Source of the DNA: SIG480 sp045537045
GTDB taxonomy: Bacteria > Bacillota > Clostridia > Oscillospirales > JAAYXM01
NCBI GenBank assembly: GCA_045537045.1
Contig: JAZSOS010000042.1
Span: 1 to 63,042, forward strand
Length of the DNA stretch: 63,042 nucleotides
Reading direction: 5' to 3'
Made by a program: the position numbers and the translations under genes. Below, piece by piece: positions 55,987 to 63,042 of the stretch. Numbering within the stretch: position 1 is the stretch's first letter; each line of letters begins with the position of its first letter. The notes below the pieces were generated by a model, which saw nothing but the letters and a program-made list of their open reading frames with translations, made no database searches and was not told the DNA's origin.

Positions 55987-58900
55987 ATGGCTAAGAGAAC
56001 AGATATCAAAAAAATACTTATCATCGGCTCCGGTCCGATTGTTATTGGTCAGGCTGCGGAGTTTGACTATGCCGGAACGCAGGCGTGCCTTGCGCTCCGC
56101 GAAGAGGGGTATGAGGTTATCCTCTGTAACTCTAACCCCGCAACGATTATGACGGACACCACGGTTGCCGACAAGGTGTATATGGAGCCGCTTACTCTTG
56201 AATACATCGCAAAAATCCTGCGCCACGAGCGCCCGGATGCTATTGTTCCGGGTATCGGCGGACAGACAGGACTTAACCTTGCAATGCAGCTTGAAAAGAA
56301 AGGCGTTCTTCGCGAATGTGGCGTTGAGCTTCTGGGAACAAGCTCGGAATCCATCGAGCGCGCCGAGGACCGCGAGCTTTTTAAAGAGCTTTGCGAATCT
56401 ATCGGCGAGCCGACTATTCCCTCCGAGATAACATACTCTCTCGATGAGGCAAAAGAGGCCGCGGTACGCATCGGTTACCCTGTTGTTCTTCGTCCGGCAT
56501 TTACGCTCGGCGGTACGGGCGGTGGCTTTGCATACAACGAAGAAGAGCTTTGCGAGGTCGGGCTTAACGCATTCAAGCTCTCCCCCGTTCACCAGGTGCT
56601 TATCGAAAAATCCGTCAAGGGATATAAGGAAATTGAGTTTGAGGTTATGCGCGACTCAAACGACCACGCAATAACCATTTGCGGTATGGAAAACATCGAC
56701 CCTGTCGGTGTTCATACCGGCGACTCGCTCGTTGTTGCGCCTATTATGACTCTTTCTGACGCTGATATGAAGATGCTTAACGACAGCGCGATAAAGATTA
56801 TCCGCGAGCTTAAGATTGAGGGTGGCTGTAACGTTCAGTTTGCACTTAACCCGAACTCCAGCGAGTACTATCTCATTGAGGTAAACCCGCGCGTATCGCG
56901 CTCATCCGCTCTTGCATCAAAGGCATCGGGATATCCGATTGCACGTGTCACTGCAAAGATTGCCGTTGGTATGGCGCTTGAGGATATTGCAATTGCAAAT
57001 ACCAACGCAGCTTTTGAGCCGCAGCTCGATTATGTAATTGCAAAGCTTCCGAGATTTCCGTTTGACAAGTTTGCAACCGCACCGAACACACTCGGCACAC
57101 AGATGAAGGCAACGGGCGAGATTATGGGTATCGGTTCTTCCCTTTCCGAATGTCTCTTAAAGGGTGTGCGCTCGCTTGAAACAGGTGCTGACCACTTCTA
57201 TCTCCCGAAATTTGACGGAAAGAGCCGCGATGAGCTTATTGACTATATCCGCGAATTCCGTGATGATAACATTTTTGCTGTTGCAGCTCTCTTCCGCCTT
57301 GGTGTTTCGGTTGATGAGATTTTCAAAATAACACAGATTACACCGTATTTCCTTGAATGCATAAAGGAAATTGTTGACGAGGAAAAGAACATTGCCGCAA
57401 ATAAGGGCGATGTCGAGACGCTCCGCAGTGCAAAGAAGATGGGATACTCCGACAAGTTCATTGCACGTCTTTGGGGTGTTCCGGAAATTGAGGTATTCAA
57501 TCTCCGCAAAAAGGAAAATATGTTCCCTGTTTACCGTATGGTTGATACCTGCCACACGGGTGCATACATTCCGTATTTCTATTCAAGCTACACCGGCGAA
57601 AACACATCAATTCTCACCGACAGAAAGAAGATTGTTGTTCTCGGTGCAGGCCCGATACGCATCGGCCAGGGCGTTGAGTTTGACTATTCAACCGTCCACG
57701 CTGTAACTACCATCAAAAACTCAGGCTATGAAGCCATTATTATAAACAACAACCCCGAAACGGTTTCTACTGACTACACCACTGCGGACAAGCTTTATTT
57801 TGAGCCGCTTACAACCGAGGATGTTATGAACATCATCGAGTTTGAAAAGCCGGAGGGCGTTATTGCGTCTCTCGGCGGACAAACTGCAATCAACCTTGCA
57901 GAGCCGCTCCGCGCCCGCGGTGTAAAAATTATCGGTACAGACTGTGATGCAATTGAGCGTGCGGAAAACCGCGACAGCTTTGAGAAGATTCTCCGCGAGC
58001 TTGGAATCCCGCAGCCGAAGGGACACGCCGTAACGAAAATTGAGGATGGCATCGCCGCCGCGGCAGAGATAGGCTATCCCGTGCTTGTACGCCCGAGCTT
58101 TGTTCTCGGCGGACGTGCAATGCAGATTGTTTCAAACGAAGAACAGCTTCGCCACTACCTCAAAACAGCCGTTGAGATTGACGAGGACAAGCCGGTGCTT
58201 GTTGATAAGTATATTCAGGGTAAAGAGGTTGAGATTGATGCTATCTGCGACGGACGTGATGTTTTTGTCCCCGGTATCATGGAGCTTGTTGAGCGTACGG
58301 GTGTTCACTCGGGCGACTCTATCAGCGTATATCCGACATTCTCAATTTCCAACAAGGTCAAGGGCATAATCCTGCAGTATGCAAAGAAGCTCGGCCTTGG
58401 TATCGGCATTGTAGGTCTTTACAACATCCAGTTTATCGTGGATAAGGACGATAATGTGTTTATCATTGAGGTAAACCCGCGTTCATCAAGAACAGTTCCG
58501 TTCCTTTCAAAGGCTACGGGTTATTCCCTTGCCGACATTGCAACAGAGGTTATCCTTGGGAAATCTCTTAAGGAGCAGGGCATTTTTGACATTTACCCGG
58601 ATGAGAAAAAGCGTTGGTACGTAAAGGTTCCGGTATTCTCATTTGCAAAAATCCGCGGTCTTGATGCATATCTCTCTCCGGAGATGAAGTCCACCGGCGA
58701 GGCAATAGGTTATGACGATAAGATGAACCGCGCGATGTACAAGGCACTTCAGGCTTCCGGAATGAAGCTTCAGAACTACGGAACAGTGCTTGCAACAATT
58801 TCTGATTCTGATAAGGCAGAGGCGCTTCCGCTTATCCGCCGATTCTACAACCTCGGCTTCAACATTCAGGCAACTGAGGGAACGGCAAAATTCCTCAAGG

Positions 58901-59157
58901 AAAACAACATCAGAACCCACGTTCTTAAAAAGATTTCCGAAGGAAGCGAGGAAATTCCGGATGCCATCCGTCAGGGACATATCGCGTATGTTATCAACAC
59001 CCGCGATATTGGCTCCAATGCAATGAAGGACGGACATCAGATTCGTTCGCTTGCAACGGACAACAACGTAACGATATTCACAAACCTCGATACCGTAAGA
59101 GTTCTTCTTGATGTTCTTGAAGAAACAACGCTTACAATCTCAACAATTGATGCGTAA
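55987..59157 (+). CDS. carB: Carbamoyl phosphate synthase large subunit
   Basis: Makes carbamoyl phosphate from bicarbonate, ammonia and ATP. The 1056-residue protein has two homologous ATP-grasp halves (KKILIIGSGPIVIGQAAEFD and KIVVLGAGPIRIGQGVEFDY), paired EVNPRVSRSSALASKA and EVNPRSSRTVPFLSKA motifs, and a C-terminal MGS-like regulatory domain (AEALPLIRRFYNLGFNIQAT) that usually binds UMP. The small subunit carA is not adjacent. GGAGG precedes the ATG. Confidence 0.97.
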   Translation: MAKRTDIKKILIIGSGPIVIGQAAEFDYAGTQACLALREEGYEVILCNSNPATIMTDTTVADKVYMEPLTLEYIAKILRHERPDAIVPGIGGQTGLNLAMQLEKKGVLRECGVELLGTSSESIERAEDRELFKELCESIGEPTIPSEITYSLDEAKEAAVRIGYPVVLRPAFTLGGTGGGFAYNEEELCEVGLNAFKLSPVHQVLIEKSVKGYKEIEFEVMRDSNDHAITICGMENIDPVGVHTGDSLVVAPIMTLSDADMKMLNDSAIKIIRELKIEGGCNVQFALNPNSSEYYLIEVNPRVSRSSALASKASGYPIARVTAKIAVGMALEDIAIANTNAAFEPQLDYVIAKLPRFPFDKFATAPNTLGTQMKATGEIMGIGSSLSECLLKGVRSLETGADHFYLPKFDGKSRDELIDYIREFRDDNIFAVAALFRLGVSVDEIFKITQITPYFLECIKEIVDEEKNIAANKGDVETLRSAKKMGYSDKFIARLWGVPEIEVFNLRKKENMFPVYRMVDTCHTGAYIPYFYSSYTGENTSILTDRKKIVVLGAGPIRIGQGVEFDYSTVHAVTTIKNSGYEAIIINNNPETVSTDYTTADKLYFEPLTTEDVMNIIEFEKPEGVIASLGGQTAINLAEPLRARGVKIIGTDCDAIERAENRDSFEKILRELGIPQPKGHAVTKIEDGIAAAAEIGYPVLVRPSFVLGGRAMQIVSNEEQLRHYLKTAVEIDEDKPVLVDKYIQGKEVEIDAICDGRDVFVPGIMELVERTGVHSGDSISVYPTFSISNKVKGIILQYAKKLGLGIGIVGLYNIQFIVDKDDNVFIIEVNPRSSRTVPFLSKATGYSLADIATEVILGKSLKEQGIFDIYPDEKKRWYVKVPVFSFAKIRGLDAYLSPEMKSTGEAIGYDDKMNRAMYKALQASGMKLQNYGTVLATISDSDKAEALPLIRRFYNLGFNIQATEGTAKFLKENNIRTHVLKKISEGSEEIPDAIRQGHIAYVINTRDIGSNAMKDGHQIRSLATDNNVTIFTNLDTVRVLLDVLEETTLTISTIDA

Positions 59158-59171
59158 AGGATTTGTGCTGT

Positions 59172-59906
59172 ATGACTCAATCAATTTTTAAAATCATATC
59201 AAACACACCGCTGACATCATCGGTTTACAGGATGGAACTTGCGGGAAATTGCGCGGATTGCGTTCCCGGCGGGTTTGTCAATATTGCGCTTTCCGGCAAA
59301 TTCCTGCGCCGTCCGATATCCGTCTGCGACGTTTCCGACGGAATTCTTACAATTATATATAAGGTAGTAGGAGACGGCACTGCGCAGATGAGCAAGATGT
59401 CACCCGGCGGAGAGCTTGATATCCTCACAGGTCTTGGCAACGGCTATGACCTCGCCGATTCCGGAGAGCGTCCGCTTCTCATCGGCGGCGGGGTCGGTGT
59501 TCCGCCGATGTATCTGCTTGCAAAGCGGCTCATTGCCGATGGAAAGAAGGTCAGCGTAATTCTCGGCTTTAACTCAAAGGATGAAATCTTCTATGAGGTC
59601 GAGTTCAAAAAGCTCGGTGCTGATGTTTTCGTAACAACGGTTGACGGCTCTTACGGAATCCGCGGCTTTGTAACCGATGCGATGAACAGCATTGACTATA
59701 CATATGTCTATACCTGCGGACCCGAGCCGATGCTCCGCGCAGTACACCGCGCGGCAAAAACCTCGGCGCAATTGAGCTTTGAGGAGCGTATGGGTTGCGG
59801 TTTTGGCGCGTGTATGGGTTGCTCGTGCAAAACGCTTACGGGCTATAAGCGAATCTGTAAGGACGGACCCGTTATGCGGAAGGAGGAGATATTATGGGAA
59901 GACTGA
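59172..59906 (+). CDS. pyrK: Dihydroorotate dehydrogenase electron transfer subunit PyrK
   Basis: FAD and [2Fe-2S] subunit that passes electrons from PyrD to NAD+. The FAD site includes RRPISVCDVSDG and the NAD region IGGGVGVPPMYLLAKRLI. The cluster cysteines are in RMGCGFGACMGCSCKTLTGY and CKDGPV. An in-frame TTG at 59163 exists; ATG 59172 after AAAGGA is preferred (244 residues). It overlaps pyrD by 13 bases. Confidence 0.95.
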   Translation: MTQSIFKIISNTPLTSSVYRMELAGNCADCVPGGFVNIALSGKFLRRPISVCDVSDGILTIIYKVVGDGTAQMSKMSPGGELDILTGLGNGYDLADSGERPLLIGGGVGVPPMYLLAKRLIADGKKVSVILGFNSKDEIFYEVEFKKLGADVFVTTVDGSYGIRGFVTDAMNSIDYTYVYTCGPEPMLRAVHRAAKTSAQLSFEERMGCGFGACMGCSCKTLTGYKRICKDGPVMRKEEILWED

Positions 59907-60802
59907 GCACAACGCTTTGCGGGATAGAGCTTTCAAATCCCGTTATCCCCGCCTCCGGTACATTTGGTTATGGATATGAATTTGCGGAAAGTTACGATAT
60001 AAACTGCCTCGGCACGTTTTCGTTCAAAGGCACAACGCGTGAAAGCCGTTTCGGAAACCCCACGCCGCGTATCGCGGAATGTAGTGCCGGGATGATAAAT
60101 GCCGTAGGACTTCAGAATCCCGGTGTTGAAAAGGTCATATCCGAAGAGCTTCCGCGCCTTGCAAAGTGCTTTAAAAAGCCTGTAATGGCAAATGTTTCCG
60201 GATTTTCCGTTGAGGATTATGCATACACCTGTGAAAAACTCGATAAGGAAGAGCAGGTTGGCTGGCTTGAAGTAAACGTCAGCTGCCCCAACGTCCACGG
60301 CGGCGGTATGAGCTTCGGCACAGACCCCGCGGCTGCGGCAGAGGTTACCCGCGCAGTGAAGGCAGTGACGACAAAGCCGGTTATCATTAAGCTTTCACCA
60401 AACGTTACGGATATTGTTTCAATTGCAAAGGCTTGCGAGGACGCAGGAGCGGACGGAATAAGCCTTATAAACACGCTGCTCGGGATGAGGATTGATTTAA
60501 GACGCAGAAAACCCGTCATAGCAAATAAGATGGGCGGTTTTTCCGGCAGTGCAATTTTCCCCGTTGCGGTCAGAATGGTTTATCAGGTTGCGCACGCAGT
60601 TGATATTCCCGTTATCGGTATGGGCGGTGTTGCAAGTGCGCGTGATGTTATTGAAATGATGATGGCGGGCGCGTGCGCAGTTGAGGTAGGCGCGGCAAAT
60701 CTTATTAATCCAACGGTCTGCCGTGACATCATAAACGACCTTCCAATCGTTATGGATGAATACAAAATAGAAAATATTTGTGATATTATACGCTGCGTAT
60801 AG
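59894..60802 (+). CDS. pyrD: Dihydroorotate dehydrogenase (NAD+ type, class 1B)
   Basis: Oxidises dihydroorotate to orotate using FMN. It shows NPVIPASGTFGYGYEFAESY, the active-site cysteine loop VNVSCPNVHGGGMSFGTDPA, and the phosphate-binding VIGMGGVASARDVIEMMMAG. The 302-residue length and partnership with pyrK mark class 1B. GGAGGAG precedes ATG 59894 within the end of pyrK. Confidence 0.96.
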   Translation: MGRLSTTLCGIELSNPVIPASGTFGYGYEFAESYDINCLGTFSFKGTTRESRFGNPTPRIAECSAGMINAVGLQNPGVEKVISEELPRLAKCFKKPVMANVSGFSVEDYAYTCEKLDKEEQVGWLEVNVSCPNVHGGGMSFGTDPAAAAEVTRAVKAVTTKPVIIKLSPNVTDIVSIAKACEDAGADGISLINTLLGMRIDLRRRKPVIANKMGGFSGSAIFPVAVRMVYQVAHAVDIPVIGMGGVASARDVIEMMMAGACAVEVGAANLINPTVCRDIINDLPIVMDEYKIENICDIIRCV

Positions 60803-60820
60803 AAAAGGAGTGTTTCAGTT

Positions 60821-61519
60821 ATGGGAAAAGATGTAATCGTAGCATGTGACTTCAAGAGCGCGGAAGACACGCTTGCGTTTCTTGACAAATTTACCGGCAG
60901 GAAGCCGTTTGTTAAAATCGGTATGGAGCTTTTTTACGCTGAGGGACCGTCAATTGTCCGCGAGATAAAGCACCGTGGTCATAAGATCTTCCTCGACCTT
61001 AAGCTTCACGATATCCCGAACACAGTAAAAAAAGCTATGTCTGTTCTTCGTAACCTCGATGTTGATATAACAAACCTTCACGCAGCGGGAACAAAGCGTA
61101 TGATGGAGGCGGCGATAGAAGGTCTTACGCGTGAGGATGGCACACGCCCGCTCCTTATTGCGGTAACCCAGCTTACATCGACTGACCAAGAGGCAATGGA
61201 GAATGACCTTCTCATAAAAGAGCCGATTGATGAGGTTGTTATGCACTATGCAAAGAATGCAAAAGAAGCAGGGCTTGACGGCGTTGTCTGCTCCCCGCTC
61301 GAGGCGGAAAAGGTTCACACAAGATGCGGTAAAGATTTTCTTACAATCACACCCGGCGTTCGCTTTGCAGACGGCGATGTGGGTGACCAGAAGAGAGTTA
61401 TGACTCCCGCGCAGGCAAAGGAAATAGGCTCTGACTATATCGTTGTCGGACGTCCGATTACCGCGGCAGACGACCCCGTTGCGGCATATGAACGTTGCGT
61501 AAAAGAATTTATTGATTAA
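60821..61519 (+). CDS. pyrF: Orotidine 5'-phosphate decarboxylase
   Basis: Last step of UMP synthesis. The catalytic Lys-Asp motif is in FLDLKLHDIPNTVKKAMS. The start VIVACDFKSAEDTLAFLDKF and the C-terminal SDYIVVGRPITAADDPVAAY are typical of the 230-residue bacterial enzyme. It is 18 bases after pyrD, with AAAGGAG. Confidence 0.96.
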   Translation: MGKDVIVACDFKSAEDTLAFLDKFTGRKPFVKIGMELFYAEGPSIVREIKHRGHKIFLDLKLHDIPNTVKKAMSVLRNLDVDITNLHAAGTKRMMEAAIEGLTREDGTRPLLIAVTQLTSTDQEAMENDLLIKEPIDEVVMHYAKNAKEAGLDGVVCSPLEAEKVHTRCGKDFLTITPGVRFADGDVGDQKRVMTPAQAKEIGSDYIVVGRPITAADDPVAAYERCVKEFID

Positions 61520-61533
61520 GGAGTTTTTATACA

Positions 61534-62163
61534 ATGGAAAAGTTAATTGCAAAGGATTTACTTAAAATACGCGCGGTGTTCTTCCGTCCGGACGAGCCGT
61601 TCACATGGGCAAGCGGCATAAAAAGCCCGGTTTACTGTGACAACCGCTTAACTCTTACAGATGTACAGGTCAGAAACGACGTCGAAAACGGACTTGCAGA
61701 GCTTATCCGCAAGAACTATCCCGATGTAGAGGTACTTATGGGAACATCGACTGCCGGTATTGCACACGCGGCAATCACAGGGCATATTATGGGGCTTCCT
61801 ATGGGTTATGTCCGCTCGGGTGCAAAAGACCACGGACGCAACAACCAGATTGAGGGAAGGCTCGAGCCGGGACAGAAGGTTGTCGTTGTTGAAGACCTTA
61901 TCTCCACAGGCGGAAGCTGCATTGAGGTTGTAAACGTTCTGCGCGAAGCAGGTGCTGAGGTTCTTGGCATTGTTTCAATCTTCACTTACGGTATGCAGAA
62001 AGGTCTTGACAGACTTGCTGCGGCAAATGTTAAGAACGTATCGCTCACAAACTTTGACGTTATTGCCGAGGTTGCTGCAGAGGAGAACTATATAAAGGCA
62101 GAGGATGTTGCACGTCTTATCAAGTTCCGCAACAATCCGTCGGATGAAAGCTGGATAAAATAA
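61534..62163 (+). CDS. pyrE: Orotate phosphoribosyltransferase
   Basis: Converts orotate and PRPP to OMP. The PRPP-binding motif is VVVVEDLISTGGSCIEVVNV. TWASGIKSPVYCDNRLTL and MGYVRSGAKDHGRNNQIEGR supply the orotate and catalytic loop. 209 residues; 14 bases after pyrF. Confidence 0.96.
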   Translation: MEKLIAKDLLKIRAVFFRPDEPFTWASGIKSPVYCDNRLTLTDVQVRNDVENGLAELIRKNYPDVEVLMGTSTAGIAHAAITGHIMGLPMGYVRSGAKDHGRNNQIEGRLEPGQKVVVVEDLISTGGSCIEVVNVLREAGAEVLGIVSIFTYGMQKGLDRLAAANVKNVSLTNFDVIAEVAAEENYIKAEDVARLIKFRNNPSDESWIK

Positions 62164-62205
62164 AATCGATGCAAAACTTAAGCGAGGCAAAAAGGAGATA
62201 AAGAT

Positions 62206-62862
62206 ATGAGAAGTCTTATTGATATACTCGATTTGACGGTTGAGGAAATTGACGAGCTTATGCACGTTGCGTGCGATATAATAAACAATCCGTGGAAGTA
62301 CTCTGAAATGTGCCGCGGAAAGAAGCTTGCAACGCTGTTTTTCGAGCCGTCAACGCGCACACGCCTTTCTTTTGAGGCGGCGATGCTTGAGCTTGGCGGA
62401 AGTGTGCTCGGTTTTTCCGAGGCTTCAACATCAAGCGCCGCAAAGGGTGAGAGCGTTGCAGACACCGCAAAGGTTATGAGCGCATACTGCGATATCATTG
62501 CAATGCGCCATCCAAAAGAGGGTGCGCCGTATGTTGCGGCAAGAAACGCTGATGTTCCCGTTATCAACGGCGGCGACGGCGGACACTGCCACCCCACACA
62601 GACGCTTACCGACCTTCTCACGATTTACCGTGAGAAAGGACGTCTTTCCGATATAACAATCGGTTTCTGCGGAGACCTTAAATTCGGAAGAACAGTACAT
62701 TCGCTTATCCACGCGCTTTGCCGCTATACCGGTATAAAGGTTATCCTTATCTCTCCCGAAGAGCTTCGTGTGCCGAACTACGTCAAAAACGAAAACGCGT
62801 TTGAGTATGAAGAAACCACGTCTCTTGAGGAAGCAATTCCGAAGCTTGATGTGCTTTATATG
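62206..62862 (+). CDS. pyrB: Aspartate carbamoyltransferase catalytic subunit (3' partial)
   Basis: Second pyrimidine step, joining carbamoyl phosphate and aspartate. It has the carbamoyl-phosphate motif FFEPSTRTRLSFEAAMLELG, MRHPKEGAPYVAARN and GGDGGHCHPTQTLTDLLTIY. 219 residues of the usual ~305 are present. After LDVLYM the genomic sequence stops. The apparent tail (KSEAKRS and stop, to 62886) is adapter sequence and must not be read as protein. AAAGGAG precedes ATG 62206. Confidence 0.93.
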
Positions 62863-63042
62863 AAGTCGGAGGCCAAGCGGTCTTAGGAAGACAAGAAATC
62901 TACTCAACTCCTTGGCACACAGAACGACATGGCTACGATCCGACTTCGTGTGCCGAACTACGTCAAAAACGAAAACGCGTTTGAGTATGAAGAAACCACG
63001 TCTCTTGAGGAAGCAATTCCGAAGCTTGATGTGCTTTATATG
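62863..63042. other. Non-genomic contig end: sequencing adapter plus duplicated read
   Basis: Bases 62863-62946 match, from memory, the DNBSEQ/MGI adapter pair. They open AAGTCGGAGGCCAAGCGG, pass a ten-base index-like segment (GAAATCTACT), and close with ACATGGCTACGATCCGACTT, the reverse of the second adapter, with one mismatch in the middle. Bases 62944-63042 then repeat 62764-62862 exactly (99 bases). Adapter flanked by two copies of one short insert is an assembly artefact. Confidence 0.93.

Noticed and set aside
62863..62886. pyrB C-terminus KSEAKRS and stop codon
   Set aside because: This is translated adapter sequence; genuine PyrB continues well beyond this point.
1..63042. CRISPR arrays, rRNA genes and insertion sequences with transposases
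   Set aside because: No regularly spaced repeats, no rRNA signatures and no transposase or integrase frames were found in the window.

Overview
The window is a chromosomal segment of a low-to-mid GC Gram-positive bacterium, most likely a member of the class Clostridia (Bacillota). The evidence is the gene order rpmH-rnpA-yidD-yidC-jag beside dnaA-dnaN-recF-remB-gyrB-gyrA, a noc/soj/parB cluster, a CIRCE-controlled hrcA-grpE-dnaK-dnaJ operon and sigma-A type promoters. I cannot assign family or genus from sequence alone. The replication origin lies between dnaA and dnaN near 20.4 kb. Genes left of it are mostly on the minus strand and many genes right of it are on the plus strand, as expected for two forks leaving one origin.

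Layout. 1-2.8 kb: AT-rich DpnII-type restriction-modification genes, whose first gene starts outside the window, followed by a 26-bp duplication of the tRNA-Tyr 3' end. 2.9-3.2 kb: tRNA-Tyr and tRNA-Thr. 3.2-7.9 kb: hypF-hypC-hypD-hypE, the CN/CO ligand branch of NiFe-hydrogenase maturation. 8-10.4 kb: rubrerythrin and a LysM-G5-M23 cell-wall peptidase with WalR-like boxes. 10.45-10.75 kb: a compact type I toxin-antitoxin-like locus. 10.75-12.8 kb: iscU-iscS-rnhA. 13.2-21.9 kb: gyrA, gyrB, remB, recF, dnaN, oriC and dnaA. 22-24.6 kb: rpmH to jag. 24.7-26.8 kb: rsmG and a MATE pump, inverted relative to the usual order. 27-31.4 kb: noc, soj, parB and serS with two parS sites. 31.5-40.8 kb: an accessory stretch with a frameshifted oxidoreductase, a putative toxin-44-like protein with a beta-propeller partner, an O-acyltransferase pair, secreted proteins and an orphan sugar-ABC ATPase. 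40.8-49 kb: mrp, a LysR regulator, rpiB, tsaB, tsaE, a DUF1836 regulator, a YhaN-like ATPase and prfB. 49.3-54.2 kb: the heat-shock operon. 54.5-62.9 kb: a pyrimidine operon, pyrC-carB-pyrK-pyrD-pyrF-pyrE-pyrB, behind an attenuator-like leader.

Three copies of a long palindromic intergenic element (about 12.9, 37.4 and 54.4 kb) are dispersed through the window. Their arms differ in sequence but keep base pairing.

The last 180 bases are not genomic in order. They consist of sequence that I recognise as DNBSEQ/MGI library adapter, followed by a second exact copy of the preceding 99 bases of pyrB. The true contig therefore ends inside pyrB at about 62862.

The least ordinary content is the type I toxin-antitoxin-like locus at 10.5 kb, the toxin-like/beta-propeller pair at 32.6-34.7 kb, the covarying palindromic element, and the pyr leader.
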